Origin: Panacagrimonas sp965216845 | Lineage (GTDB): Bacteria > Pseudomonadota > Gammaproteobacteria > Nevskiales > Nevskiaceae | Length of the DNA stretch: 64,000 nucleotides | Reading direction: 5' to 3' | Assembly: GCA_965216845.1 (NCBI GenBank) | Contig: OZ244200.1 | Location: forward strand, 1,426,001-1,490,000 | Part shown: positions 9,517 through 17,712 of the stretch, piece by piece | How positions within the stretch are numbered: the first letter of the stretch is position 1 | How the letters are laid out: every line of letters begins with the position of its first letter | The notes under the pieces: generated by a model | What the model was told of the DNA's origin: nothing | Databases searched by the model: none | The model's input: the letters and a program-made list of their open reading frames with translations, nothing else | Made by a program: the position numbers and the translations under genes

Positions 9517-9906
9517 GGCGATGCCTTGAAGCGATGCGCGATCGATTAGCGTTTCAGTAGATACTGCTCGATCTGTGTGCTTGCAGGACGGGCGCCGTTG
9601 CGAAAGTTTTTCCGTCATTGCGCGTCGAAGACGAAGCAATCTCCTGCCGGGCAGGGGATCACGTCGTCACGATGTTCCTCGTGATGACGGCAACAATTTT
9701 CGGATTCCATACCCACTGTGATGATGACGTTTCCCGCCTGGTGGGCGACTGCGTCGACAGGCAGCAGGATGAACAAGCGGCCGGCCCTGTTAGAATTTGC
9801 GCCGCTTTGCGCCAAAAAAGGCGCTGCTCAGTGGGGGAGCACGGTCCGCCAAAGAGACATCGCTGGCTGTCACCCCCTTTTATATCAATAGCTTGGGGAT
9901 AGAGAA
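9517..9906. other. 390-bp spacer with a REP/MITE-like element and the structured hppA leader
   Basis: No gene is visible. Around 9612-9690 lies a short interspersed element (listed separately). The last ~100 bases before hppA contain a GCGCC-A6-GGCGC hairpin near 9809-9824 and a G5 run that could pair with a C5 run around 9873. No known riboswitch consensus was recognised. The hppA ribosome-binding site is the GGGGATAGAG just before the ATG. Confidence 0.5.
9612..9690. repeat. REP/MITE-like inverted-repeat element (CGTCATTGCG...GAAGCAATCTCC type)
   Basis: The element begins CCGTCATTGCG, carries GAAGCAATCTCC, and ends in ATGACGG, so the outer 7 bases are perfect inverted repeats (9612-9618 and 9684-9690). 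Its right half is a hairpin: CGTCGTCACGA at 9662-9672 pairs with TCGTGATGACG at 9679-9689 with one mismatch. A second, shorter relative sits at 20454-20486. Elements of this sequence type are scattered in many bacterial genomes, and no protein is encoded. Confidence 0.6.
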
Positions 9907-11937
9907 ATGCTCTTGGAGTATGGTCTTTGGTTGGCGCTGGCCTGTGCACTGGCCGCCATTGTTTACGGTGTTGTGGTTGCGAAGTGGATTGTCGGCATGC
10001 CGGCTGGCACGGACGCAATGCAGAAAATCGCGGCCGCCGTGCAGGAAGGCGCCAGTGCTTATCTGCGTCGTCAATACACCACCATTGCAATTGTCGGTGC
10101 GGTGTTGTTCGTCGTCATCGGCATCGTTCCGCAGTTGGGGTGGGCGACGGCGGTTGGTTTCGCCATCGGCGCGGTGTTGTCCGGCCTGGCTGGATTTATC
10201 GGCATGTTCGTGTCGGTGCGCGCCAACGTTCGAACCGCGCAGGCGGCCACGGTGAGCCTGAATGAAGCCCTGAACGTGAGCTTCAAGGGCGGCGCCATCA
10301 CCGGCATGCTGGTGGTCGGCCTGGGCTTGCTGGGCGTTGCTGGCTACTTCATGGTGGTGATGCAGGGCGAGCCCAGCGCCGAAACCCTGAACGCCGCGCT
10401 CAAGCCGATGATCGGCCTGGCCTTCGGCTCCTCGCTGATTTCCATCTTCGCGCGGCTGGGCGGCGGCATCTTCACCAAGGGTGCGGACGTCGGCGCCGAC
10501 ATCGTCGGCAAGGTCGAGGCCGGGATTCCGGAAGATGATCCGCGTAACCCGGCGGTGATTGCGGATAACGTGGGTGACAATGTCGGTGACTGCGCCGGCA
10601 TGGCTGCCGACCTGTTCGAAACCTACGCCGTGACCGTGATCGCCTGTATGTTGATTGCGGGCATTTCTTTCGCCACCTACGGCTGGGCCGGCGCCATCTA
10701 TCCGCTGGTACTGGGTGCGGTGAGCATCATTGCCTCCATCGTTGGCACCTTTTTCGTCAAGGTGAACGAGGGCGGCAAAATCATGAACGCGCTGTACAAA
10801 GGCCTGGCCATTTCTGGTGCGCTGGCGGCGGTGGGTTTCTATTTCGTCACATCCTCAATGTTCGAAGCCAGTATTGGCATGCCGTTGTTCTACTGCGCTT
10901 TGGTGGGCTTGGTATTGACCGCCGCCATGGTGGTCATCACCGAGTACTACACCTCCACCGAATACAGCCCGGTCAAGGACGTGGCCAAGGCTTCAGAAAC
11001 CGGCGACGGCACCAATGTGATTGCCGGTCTGGCGGTTTCCATGAAATCGACCGCGGCGCCGGTCATCGTGGTGGTTGCGGCCATTTATGGTTGCTACGAA
11101 ATGGCGGGTCTTTATGGTCTGGCCATCGCCGCCACCTCCATGTTGTCGATGGCGGGCATGATCGTGGCGCTGGACGCCTACGGTCCGATCACCGATAACG
11201 CCGGCGGTATTGCCGAAATGTCCGGCATGGACGCGTCGATCCGCGAAACCACCGACGCCTTGGACGCAGTGGGCAACACCACCAAGGCCGTGACCAAGGG
11301 CTACGCCATCGGCTCGGCCGGTCTGGCGGCGCTGGTGCTGTTTGCCGATTACGCGCACAAGCTGCAGGAAACCGGCACCGACGCCAACTTCTCGATCGAC
11401 AATCCTGCCGTGGTGGTTGGCTTGCTGATCGGCGGCATGATTCCGTATCTGTTTGGCGCCCTGGCGATGCAGGCCGTGGGTCGTGCGGCGGGTTCGGTGG
11501 TTGAGGAAGTGCGCCGCCAGTTCCGCGAAATCAAGGGCATCATGGAAGGCACCACCAAGCCTGAATACGACAAGGCGGTGGATTTGCTGACCAAGGCGGC
11601 GATTCGCGAGATGATCGTTCCCTCCATGCTGCCGTTGGGCATTCCGATTCTGGTGGGCCTGATTCTGGGGCCGGCAGCGCTCGGCGGCTTGCTGATGGGC
11701 ACCATCGTCACCGGCCTGTTCGTGGCGATTTCCATGTGCACCGGCGGCGGCGCCTGGGACAACGCCAAGAAATACATCGAGGAAGGCAATCATGGCGGCA
11801 AGGGCTCGGAGGCGCACAAGGCTTCGGTGACCGGCGATACCGTCGGCGATCCCTACAAGGACACCGCCGGCCCGGCCGTCAACCCGCTGATCAAGGTGAC
11901 CAATATCGTCGCCTTGCTGTTGGTGCCGCTGCTGTAA
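9907..11937 (+). CDS. hppA: Membrane-bound proton-translocating pyrophosphatase (K+-insensitive type)
   Basis: This enzyme hydrolyses cytoplasmic PPi and pumps H+ across the inner membrane. The 676-residue protein has about 16 membrane segments. The diagnostic loop GGGIFTKGADVGADIVGKVEAG, followed by DDPRNPAVIADNVGDNVGDCAGMAADLFE, binds Mg-PPi, and the second acidic loops are at DAYGPITDNAGGIAEMSGM and GGAWDNAKKYIE. Residue 460 is Lys in GNTTKAVTKG. Established work on the family ties Lys here to K+-independent H+ pumps and Ala to K+-dependent ones. It lies downstream of PPi-PFK and upstream of soluble ppa, with a strong terminator after its stop. Together they form a PPi-handling cluster. 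Confidence 0.96.
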   Translation: MLLEYGLWLALACALAAIVYGVVVAKWIVGMPAGTDAMQKIAAAVQEGASAYLRRQYTTIAIVGAVLFVVIGIVPQLGWATAVGFAIGAVLSGLAGFIGMFVSVRANVRTAQAATVSLNEALNVSFKGGAITGMLVVGLGLLGVAGYFMVVMQGEPSAETLNAALKPMIGLAFGSSLISIFARLGGGIFTKGADVGADIVGKVEAGIPEDDPRNPAVIADNVGDNVGDCAGMAADLFETYAVTVIACMLIAGISFATYGWAGAIYPLVLGAVSIIASIVGTFFVKVNEGGKIMNALYKGLAISGALAAVGFYFVTSSMFEASIGMPLFYCALVGLVLTAAMVVITEYYTSTEYSPVKDVAKASETGDGTNVIAGLAVSMKSTAAPVIVVVAAIYGCYEMAGLYGLAIAATSMLSMAGMIVALDAYGPITDNAGGIAEMSGMDASIRETTDALDAVGNTTKAVTKGYAIGSAGLAALVLFADYAHKLQETGTDANFSIDNPAVVVGLLIGGMIPYLFGALAMQAVGRAAGSVVEEVRRQFREIKGIMEGTTKPEYDKAVDLLTKAAIREMIVPSMLPLGIPILVGLILGPAALGGLLMGTIVTGLFVAISMCTGGGAWDNAKKYIEEGNHGGKGSEAHKASVTGDTVGDPYKDTAGPAVNPLIKVTNIVALLLVPLL

Positions 11938-11954
11938 GGCGCTGACGAATGATC

Positions 11955-11985
11955 GGAAAAGGCCCCGTTCGCGGGGCCTTTTTTT
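11955..11985 (+). terminator. Rho-independent terminator after hppA
   Basis: AAAAGGCCCCG, a short loop (TTCG) and CGGGGCC followed by seven T form a classic GC stem with T tract, 18 bases after the hppA stop. It separates hppA from ppa, which must therefore have its own promoter. Confidence 0.9.
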
Positions 11986-12048
11986 GATCCCGTCAGACTT
12001 TTGACCAAGGCTATACTCCCACCCCGCATATACGGATCACCCCTTTTC

Positions 12049-12597
12049 ATGTCTCTAAAACAGGTTCCCAGCGGCAATCAGGTGCCGGATGACGTCAACG
12101 TCGTCATCGAAATTCCCATGAACAGCGAGCCGGTGAAATACGAGGTCGACAAGGTCTCTGGCGCGATTTTCGTGGACCGGCTGCTGACCACGCCGATGCG
12201 CTACCCCTGCAACTACGGTTACGTGCCGCATACGCTTTGTGGTGATGGCGACCCCATCGATGCGCTGGTGATGATGTCGATGCAGCTCACGCCCGGCTGT
12301 ATCATCAACTGTCGCCCCATCGGCATGCTGGAAATGGAGGACGAGAGCGGCACCGACGAAAAGCTGGTGGTGGTGCCGTCTGATCACGTCAGCCCGCTGT
12401 ATTCGCAGGTCCACAGCGTTCGCGAGCTGCCCGCGCCGGCGCGCGATCAGATCAGCCATTTCTTCGATCACTACAAGGACCTTGAATCCGACAAGTGGGT
12501 GAAAATCAAGGGCTGGCACGGCCCGCAGGATGCAAGACAGGCGATTCTGGACAGCATTCAGCGCTACGGTGATGCACCGGTTCCGCCCAATTTCTGA
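12049..12597 (+). CDS. ppa: Soluble inorganic pyrophosphatase (family I)
   Basis: This cytoplasmic Mg-dependent enzyme hydrolyses PPi to two phosphates, pulling biosynthetic reactions forward. The 182-residue product starts at ATG 12049 (MSLKQVPSG); an upstream TTG would add a poorly conserved extension, so it was rejected. Family I motifs are present: EIPMNSEPVKYEVDK, RPIG, and the metal-binding GDGDPIDALV (the D-x-D-x-x-D site). The C-terminal HFFDHYKDLE and KGWHG are typical. Having both a soluble PPase and a PPi-PFK/H+-PPase in the same locus implies regulated competition for PPi. A TATACT box at 12012-12017 may be part of its promoter. Confidence 0.95.
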   Translation: MSLKQVPSGNQVPDDVNVVIEIPMNSEPVKYEVDKVSGAIFVDRLLTTPMRYPCNYGYVPHTLCGDGDPIDALVMMSMQLTPGCIINCRPIGMLEMEDESGTDEKLVVVPSDHVSPLYSQVHSVRELPAPARDQISHFFDHYKDLESDKWVKIKGWHGPQDARQAILDSIQRYGDAPVPPNF

Positions 12598-12665
12598 GCG
12601 TTGTTCCGTGCGCCGGAATCCGCGCTGCGCCCAACCCAAAACGAGCAAAAAGCAAGGAGAACGAG

Positions 12666-14237
12666 ATGGAAGTTGCCCTCAGCCCGCTGGAATTTTTTCG
12701 TCGCGCACGCAAGCTCTACCCTGAAAAGGAAGCGGTTGCCGACGGTGATCAGCGCTGGACCTATTCCGAGTTCGGCGCCCGTTGTGATCGTTGGTCGGCG
12801 GCGCTGAGCAAACTGGGCGTGGGCCAGGGTGATCGGGTCGGTACCATCGCGCCGAATACGCACGAACACCTGGAACAGTTCTACGGCATCACCCAGTTGG
12901 GCGGCGTGATCGTTCCCATGAACTACCGTTTGACCGCCGATGATTTTGTCTATCTGGCCAATCACAGTGGATCCAAGGTGCTGTGCGTGCACCCGGATTA
13001 CTTTGATGCGGTAGACAGCGTGCGCGATCAGATCGAGTCGGTCGAGCATTTCGTCGCGCTGGGCGGGGAAAAGCAAGGTTGGTTGAGTTACGAAAGCTTG
13101 CTTGCGCAGGCCGGTGAGGCGTTTCCAAGGCCGGAGATCGCCGAAGGCGACTTGCTGGCCATCAACTACACCAGCGGCACCACTTCCAAACCCAAGGGGG
13201 TGATGATCACGCATCGCAACGCCTGGGCGAACGCGGTGGGCACCCTGGTGCACTGGCACATGACACCGGCGGATCGTTACCTGTGGACCTTGCCGATGTT
13301 TCACGCCAACGGCTGGACTTTCACCTGGATCATCACCGGCGTTGGTGCAACGCACATCTGTCTGCCAAAGGTGGAGCCGCTGCTGATCTACGAGGCGATC
13401 AACCGCGAACGGATTACCCATCTGTGCGCCGCGCCGACGGTGTTGATCGCCATCGCCAACGGCCCGGAAGTGGAACGCAAGGTGGTGCGCCGTGGCGTCA
13501 AGGTTCTGACCGCCGGTGCGCCACCGGCTGCCGCCACTATCGAACGCATGGAAGGCGAGCTGGGTTGGGAGATCACCCAGGTTTACGGCCTCACCGAAAC
13601 CGCGCCGTTCATCTCCATCTGCGAACCGCGCGCCGCGCACGCTGATCTGTCTCTGCAACAACGGGCGCAGATCAAAGCCAGACAGGGCGTGGAACTCATT
13701 ACTTCCGGCGAGCTGAGCGTGGTGGACGATGATCTCAATCCGGTGCCCTGGGATGGACAGACGCTGGGCGAAATCGTTGCCCGTGGCAACGTCGTCATGA
13801 AAGGTTATTACAACGATCCCGAAGCCACCGCCAAAGCCTTCGCGGGCGGCGTTTTCCATTCCGGAGACGCCGCAGTCGTGCACCCCGATGGTTATATCGA
13901 AATCCGCGATCGCTTCAAGGACGTGATCATCTCCGGTGGGGAAAATATTTCCTCCATCGAAGTCGAAGGCGCATTGCTGCGTCACGAGGCGATTCTGGAG
14001 GTTGCGGTGGTCGGCATGCCGCACGAAAAATGGGGCGAGTCACCCAATGCTTTCGTCGTATTGCATCCGGGAAAGCAAGCCAGCGCCGAAGACTTGCGCG
14101 GCTTCGCACGCGAAAACCTGGCCCATTTCAAAGTGCCCACGGCGTTTCATTTCGTGGACGAATTGCCCAAGACCGCCACCGGAAAAATCCAGAAATACGT
14201 CTTGCGCGGCCAGCGCGCGGGAATCAGCACACAATAG
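12666..14237 (+). CDS. AMP-forming acyl-CoA synthetase (fatty-acid-CoA ligase family)
   Basis: This ANL-superfamily enzyme activates a carboxylic acid with ATP to an acyl-adenylate, then a CoA thioester, releasing AMP + PPi. The 523 residues contain the P-loop-like A3 motif YTSGTTSKPKGVMITHRN, the A5 motif QVYGLTETAPF, the A7 region FHSGDAAVVHPDGYIEI, DRFKDVIISGGENIS (A8 hinge) and PKTATGKIQKYVLR with the catalytic A10 Lys. Overall it resembles the medium/long-chain (AlkK-like) branch. AAGGAGAACGAG just before the ATG supports the start. It follows ppa at a 68-bp distance, so the PPi it releases would be cleared by its neighbour; co-transcription is plausible. The exact acyl chain specificity cannot be read. 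Confidence 0.85.
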   Translation: MEVALSPLEFFRRARKLYPEKEAVADGDQRWTYSEFGARCDRWSAALSKLGVGQGDRVGTIAPNTHEHLEQFYGITQLGGVIVPMNYRLTADDFVYLANHSGSKVLCVHPDYFDAVDSVRDQIESVEHFVALGGEKQGWLSYESLLAQAGEAFPRPEIAEGDLLAINYTSGTTSKPKGVMITHRNAWANAVGTLVHWHMTPADRYLWTLPMFHANGWTFTWIITGVGATHICLPKVEPLLIYEAINRERITHLCAAPTVLIAIANGPEVERKVVRRGVKVLTAGAPPAAATIERMEGELGWEITQVYGLTETAPFISICEPRAAHADLSLQQRAQIKARQGVELITSGELSVVDDDLNPVPWDGQTLGEIVARGNVVMKGYYNDPEATAKAFAGGVFHSGDAAVVHPDGYIEIRDRFKDVIISGGENISSIEVEGALLRHEAILEVAVVGMPHEKWGESPNAFVVLHPGKQASAEDLRGFARENLAHFKVPTAFHFVDELPKTATGKIQKYVLRGQRAGISTQ

Positions 14238-14254
14238 GCTGCTCAGCAGAACGC

Positions 14255-14860
14255 TCAGCGTGGGTTCAACGCGCGGCTGACTGCCGCGCGCAGGGCCGGG
14301 ATCACCTCGGTTTCAAACCAGGGCCGTTTTTTGAGCCACAGCGTATTTCTGGGGCTGGGATGGGGTAGCGGGAAATAGCCCTGCGCAAGATGCGTCTGGT
14401 AGTCCTTGACCACCTCGGTCAGTGAACGCTTGCCGGTATCAAGATAATGGCTTTGCGCATACTGGCCAATCAGCAAGGTCAGTCGGATATTGGGCAGCTG
14501 CTGCTTGATTTTCTCATGCCAGGTTGGCGCGCACTCCGGGCGCGGTGGTAAATCGCCGCCGCGACCTTTTCCGGGGTAACAGAAACCCATCGGCATGATG
14601 GCGACCTGATCGCGGTCATAGAACCGCTCCGGGCTTATTTGCAACCATTGCCGCAGACGCTTTCCGCTGGCATCGTCCCATGGGACGCCCGAGGCATGAA
14701 CTTTGGTGCCCGGCGCTTGACCAATCACCAGCAGGCCCGCGGCATGGCCAATACGAAGCACCGGCCGTGGGCCCAGCGGCAAATGTTTCTCGCACAGCCG
14801 GCAAGCTTGCACTTCTGCGATCAGACTTTGTAGATGCGTGGTGCGATGTGTTGAACTCAT
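14255..14860 (-). CDS. Uracil-DNA glycosylase family protein (COG1573-like, probable Fe-S type)
   Basis: This 201-residue protein starts at ATG 14860 (MSSTHRTTHL); the longer open frame upstream overlaps the divergent lipoprotein gene and is unlikely. Motif A-like GQAPG lies at 47-51, followed by HASGVPWDDASGKRLRQWL, and the C-terminal HPSPRN matches the glycosylase motif B region. Cysteines at 20, 23, 94 and 110 reproduce the C-x2-C ... C-x15-C spacing of the [4Fe-4S] cluster in family 4 enzymes, so an Fe-S cluster is inferred. The likely role is removal of uracil or a related lesion. The active-site loop differs from classical Ung, so substrate is uncertain. It shares the divergent region with the aminopeptidase-like lipoprotein. 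Confidence 0.8.
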   Translation of the reverse strand: MSSTHRTTHLQSLIAEVQACRLCEKHLPLGPRPVLRIGHAAGLLVIGQAPGTKVHASGVPWDDASGKRLRQWLQISPERFYDRDQVAIMPMGFCYPGKGRGGDLPPRPECAPTWHEKIKQQLPNIRLTLLIGQYAQSHYLDTGKRSLTEVVKDYQTHLAQGYFPLPHPSPRNTLWLKKRPWFETEVIPALRAAVSRALNPR

Positions 14861-14890
14861 TGCTCGGTTTTGCGACGTGGCCGGCTTGCG

Positions 14891-15982
14891 ATGCCAATCC
14901 GCACCGCTGATGCCTTCAGGGCGATACTGATTCTGGCACTTTTGCCGATGCTGGGCGCATGCGCGCAGCTGGCGTATTACGCCCAGCTTGCGCAAGGGCA
15001 GGTGCAAGTATTGGCCAAGCGTGAGTCGATCGACAAAATCATCGGTGATGAGTCGCGCGATGCAAAGTTGCGAGAGCGCCTGAGAATGGTGAAGCTCGCG
15101 CGCCGTTTTGCGGTGGATCAGCTCGCGCTTCCAGATAATCAAAGCTACAGCCAATTCACCGCGCTGGACCGTCCCTATGTTTTGTGGAATGTGCTGGCGA
15201 CGCCGGAGTTGTCGCTGAAGGCGGTGGAATCCTGTTTTCCGATTGCCGGATGTTTGGCGTATCGCGGTTATTACCAGAAGCAGGATGCCCTCAAGCAGGT
15301 TGTCGCGCTGCGCGATCAGGGTTATGACGCGGACTGGGTCGGAGTGCCGGCATATTCAACCCTGGGCTGGTTTGATGATCCACTGCTCAGCAGCATGATG
15401 CATTGGGGTGATGATGCGCTGATCGCTACCCTGTTTCACGAATTGGCGCATCAGCAGCTGTTCGTGAGGAACGATACTGCCTTCAATGAATCTTTCGCCA
15501 GCTTTGTCGAACAGGAAGGCTTGCGACAGTTTCTGGCGGCGCAGGGGCGCTCCGACGCCGCTGCTCGTCTGCGCCGAAAACAGCGTCGGCAATTCGCGGC
15601 GCTGGTTCTGGATGCGCGTCATCGCTTGTCCGAAGGGTTGGACAACCCACAGATGAGCAAGGCGGAGAAACGCGACTTCAAACAGGAAGTCTTCCGGCAG
15701 CTTCGGGGCGATTATCTGCGGTGGCGTGATCAGCAATGGAACGGCAGCACCCGCTACGACTTCTGGTTCGAACGGCCACTGAACAATGCCCGCCTGTTGC
15801 CGTTCGAGTTGTACGATGGCTGGGTCGAGTCGTTCGAACGATTATTTCAGGATAGCGGCCATCAATGGCCACGGTTTCATGCGGCGGCCAAAGCGCTGGG
15901 CAAGCGCTCTCCACAGCAGCGGACGCAAGCCTTGCGCCGGCTGAAGCAATCTGCCGCGTCTGCCCGGATCAAACCGCAGTAA
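14891..15982 (+). CDS. Putative zinc aminopeptidase, lipoprotein (PF10023-like)
   Basis: This 363-residue predicted lipoprotein begins MPIRTADAFRAILILALLPM and ends its signal at LGAC, so it should be anchored facing the periplasm. The ATG at 14891 is preferred over an upstream TTG for this reason. The zinc-site motif HELAHQQLF lies near residue 180, with NESFASFVEQEG downstream giving the third ligand, the gluzincin pattern of the 'putative aminopeptidase' family. The basic, Arg-rich region (LRRKQRRQFAAL) after it is typical of the family. Substrate is unknown. It is transcribed away from the uracil-DNA glycosylase gene; the 30-bp divergent gap must hold both promoters, or these lie inside the neighbouring gene. 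Confidence 0.8.
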   Translation: MPIRTADAFRAILILALLPMLGACAQLAYYAQLAQGQVQVLAKRESIDKIIGDESRDAKLRERLRMVKLARRFAVDQLALPDNQSYSQFTALDRPYVLWNVLATPELSLKAVESCFPIAGCLAYRGYYQKQDALKQVVALRDQGYDADWVGVPAYSTLGWFDDPLLSSMMHWGDDALIATLFHELAHQQLFVRNDTAFNESFASFVEQEGLRQFLAAQGRSDAAARLRRKQRRQFAALVLDARHRLSEGLDNPQMSKAEKRDFKQEVFRQLRGDYLRWRDQQWNGSTRYDFWFERPLNNARLLPFELYDGWVESFERLFQDSGHQWPRFHAAAKALGKRSPQQRTQALRRLKQSAASARIKPQ

Positions 15983-16093
15983 TACGTCGTTGCCGCGAAA
16001 ACCCGAATCCGCAGCGGAAACCAATGTTGTGCGAACACCGGCCAGCCACCTTCGAAGGCACGGCGAGTATTCGTCGGCAAAGGTGGCGGCGGA

Positions 16094-16828
16094 TCACATC
16101 GGCGCTTTCAAGGCTTGCAGACGCGCGAACAGTCCTTCGGCTTGGATATATCCACGGAACAAACTGCCGTCGGGGTAGATAATCAAGGGGGTCTCGTTCA
16201 ATCCCGCGTCGCCGGCCACTTCCCAATGGGTTTGCACCGGGTCGTCACAGCTTTGGGCGTCCGCCTTGATCTTGCCTTTGCGCATGAGTTGATCAATGGC
16301 CTTGCCGGGATCATCCGAGCACCAGGCTTGCTGTGCCTTGATGAAACTTTCCGATCCGGGGCCGCTTCGCGGGTAGGCGATGTAACGCAGCTCGATGCCG
16401 CGTTCGTTCATTTCCGGAATTTCTTGATGCAGGCGCCGGCAATAATGACAGTCGATATCGACGATGACATACACCACGTGTTTCACCTGGCCGTCTTCGG
16501 GCGCGAAGCCAATGGCGGTGTCACTGAGTTTCTGCATTGCCTCCAGGCGCATCTTGCGGCGCCGCACTTGGCTGATGCGCTCACCACTGCGCAGGTCCAC
16601 CAGGTCGCCAATGATCAGAAAATTGCCGTCATCGGAAACGTAACCGTAATGGTGGCCACGGCGCACCTCGTACAGGCCGGGCGCCGGACTTGGCTGAATG
16701 TTCTGTTTTGGAATTTCCGGCAAGCGCTCGGCCAGGGTCTGGCGCAGCTTTTCCAGATCCTTGTCGGTTTCGGATGCGGTTGCCGGGGTGCACAGGGCAG
16801 CCAGCGCCAGGGCCAGAGCCAGGCGCAT
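16094..16828 (-). CDS. DsbC-like thiol:disulfide isomerase, second copy
   Basis: This periplasmic thioredoxin-fold protein of 244 residues has an Ala/Leu signal peptide (MRLALALALAALCTPATAS). It has the DsbC N-terminal dimerisation region, an active site DCHYC with Cys127 and Cys130, and the cis-Pro loop ETPLII. The start is ATG 16828; a TTG at 16864 overlapping the stop of the upstream dsbC (TTGA) is possible and would couple translation, but would spoil the signal peptide. It lies immediately downstream of another DsbC gene with similar architecture, so a tandem duplication followed by divergence (HYC versus GYC between the cysteines) is inferred. It may be an isomerase with different partners or a DsbG-like chaperone. 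Confidence 0.86.
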   Translation of the reverse strand: MRLALALALAALCTPATASETDKDLEKLRQTLAERLPEIPKQNIQPSPAPGLYEVRRGHHYGYVSDDGNFLIIGDLVDLRSGERISQVRRRKMRLEAMQKLSDTAIGFAPEDGQVKHVVYVIVDIDCHYCRRLHQEIPEMNERGIELRYIAYPRSGPGSESFIKAQQAWCSDDPGKAIDQLMRKGKIKADAQSCDDPVQTHWEVAGDAGLNETPLIIYPDGSLFRGYIQAEGLFARLQALKAPM

Positions 16829-16860
16829 TGATGCCGTCCGTGGCAACACGGGTTCGCCGC

Positions 16861-17652
16861 TCAACCGGGAAGGGCGCTGTGCTCAACCAACAGTTGCAGC
16901 AGTTGATCCGGCGGGTGATAGCCGGGAACGAGCTCGCCGTCCTGCAACAGAATCGCCGGTGTTCCCCGCAGACCCAGGGCTCTGGCCAATCGCAGATGAT
17001 CCATCACCGGGGTTTGGCAGGATTTTTCACCTTTGTAGTCGCCGGTGGTCTTGGCCTGGGTCATCGCGGCACGCTGATCCTCGGCGCACCAGACGCGTTC
17101 GGCTTTGTGGTACGACGGGGTATTGGGCCCGGAGCGTGGAAAGAAGACGTAGCGCACCGCGATGTCCCTGTTGTTGTACTCGGCGATTTGTTGATGCAGC
17201 TTGCGGCAGTAACCGCAATCGATGTCGGTGAACACGGTGACGCTGAACTGCGCTTCGTTGTTGGGCGCGAATTCAATGACTTGATCATCTTCAATGCCTT
17301 TGATCAGGTCGGCGCGCACCGTGCGGCGCCGATCCTCGGTCAGTCCGCGTTTGCTGATCAGGTCATTCATGTCGCCCTGGATCAGATAACGCCCGTCGGC
17401 TGAGACGTAGCCGAAACTCATCCCGGACTGGACTTCAAACAGCCCGTCGATCGGTGTGGGGCGCACGGCGTCCAGCTTGGTCCCCGGCAGGCGTTCTGCC
17501 AGGGCAATGCGCAGGCTCTGCAGGTCGTTGGGGTCAGCCGTCACGATTTCGACCGGCGGCGGGGTTTGGTTTTCCGCCTGCGATTCGCCCGGATAGGGCG
17601 GGGCGCATGCAACCATGGCCGTGGCGATCAGGGAAAGGGCAAGCAAGCGCAT
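16861..17652 (-). CDS. dsbC: Thiol:disulfide interchange protein DsbC
   Basis: This periplasmic disulfide isomerase repairs wrongly paired cysteines and is kept reduced by DsbD. The 263-residue product has a hydrophobic N-terminus ending in MVAC at residue 16, which could be a lipobox or part of an ordinary signal peptide. The dimerisation domain (FEVQSGMSFGYVSADGRYLIQGDMNDL) is followed by the thioredoxin fold with active site DCGYCRKLH (Cys146, Cys149) and cis-Pro in GTPAIL. It lies 60 bp downstream of xerD on the same strand, the order seen in E. coli. The second DsbC-like gene starts at its stop codon. Confidence 0.92.
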   Translation of the reverse strand: MRLLALSLIATAMVACAPPYPGESQAENQTPPPVEIVTADPNDLQSLRIALAERLPGTKLDAVRPTPIDGLFEVQSGMSFGYVSADGRYLIQGDMNDLISKRGLTEDRRRTVRADLIKGIEDDQVIEFAPNNEAQFSVTVFTDIDCGYCRKLHQQIAEYNNRDIAVRYVFFPRSGPNTPSYHKAERVWCAEDQRAAMTQAKTTGDYKGEKSCQTPVMDHLRLARALGLRGTPAILLQDGELVPGYHPPDQLLQLLVEHSALPG

Positions 17653-17712
17653 GTAAGAGAACCTTTGAAGGCGAAACCGTGGATTCTACCGACCGCGGAT
17701 GCAGGCCGTGGT

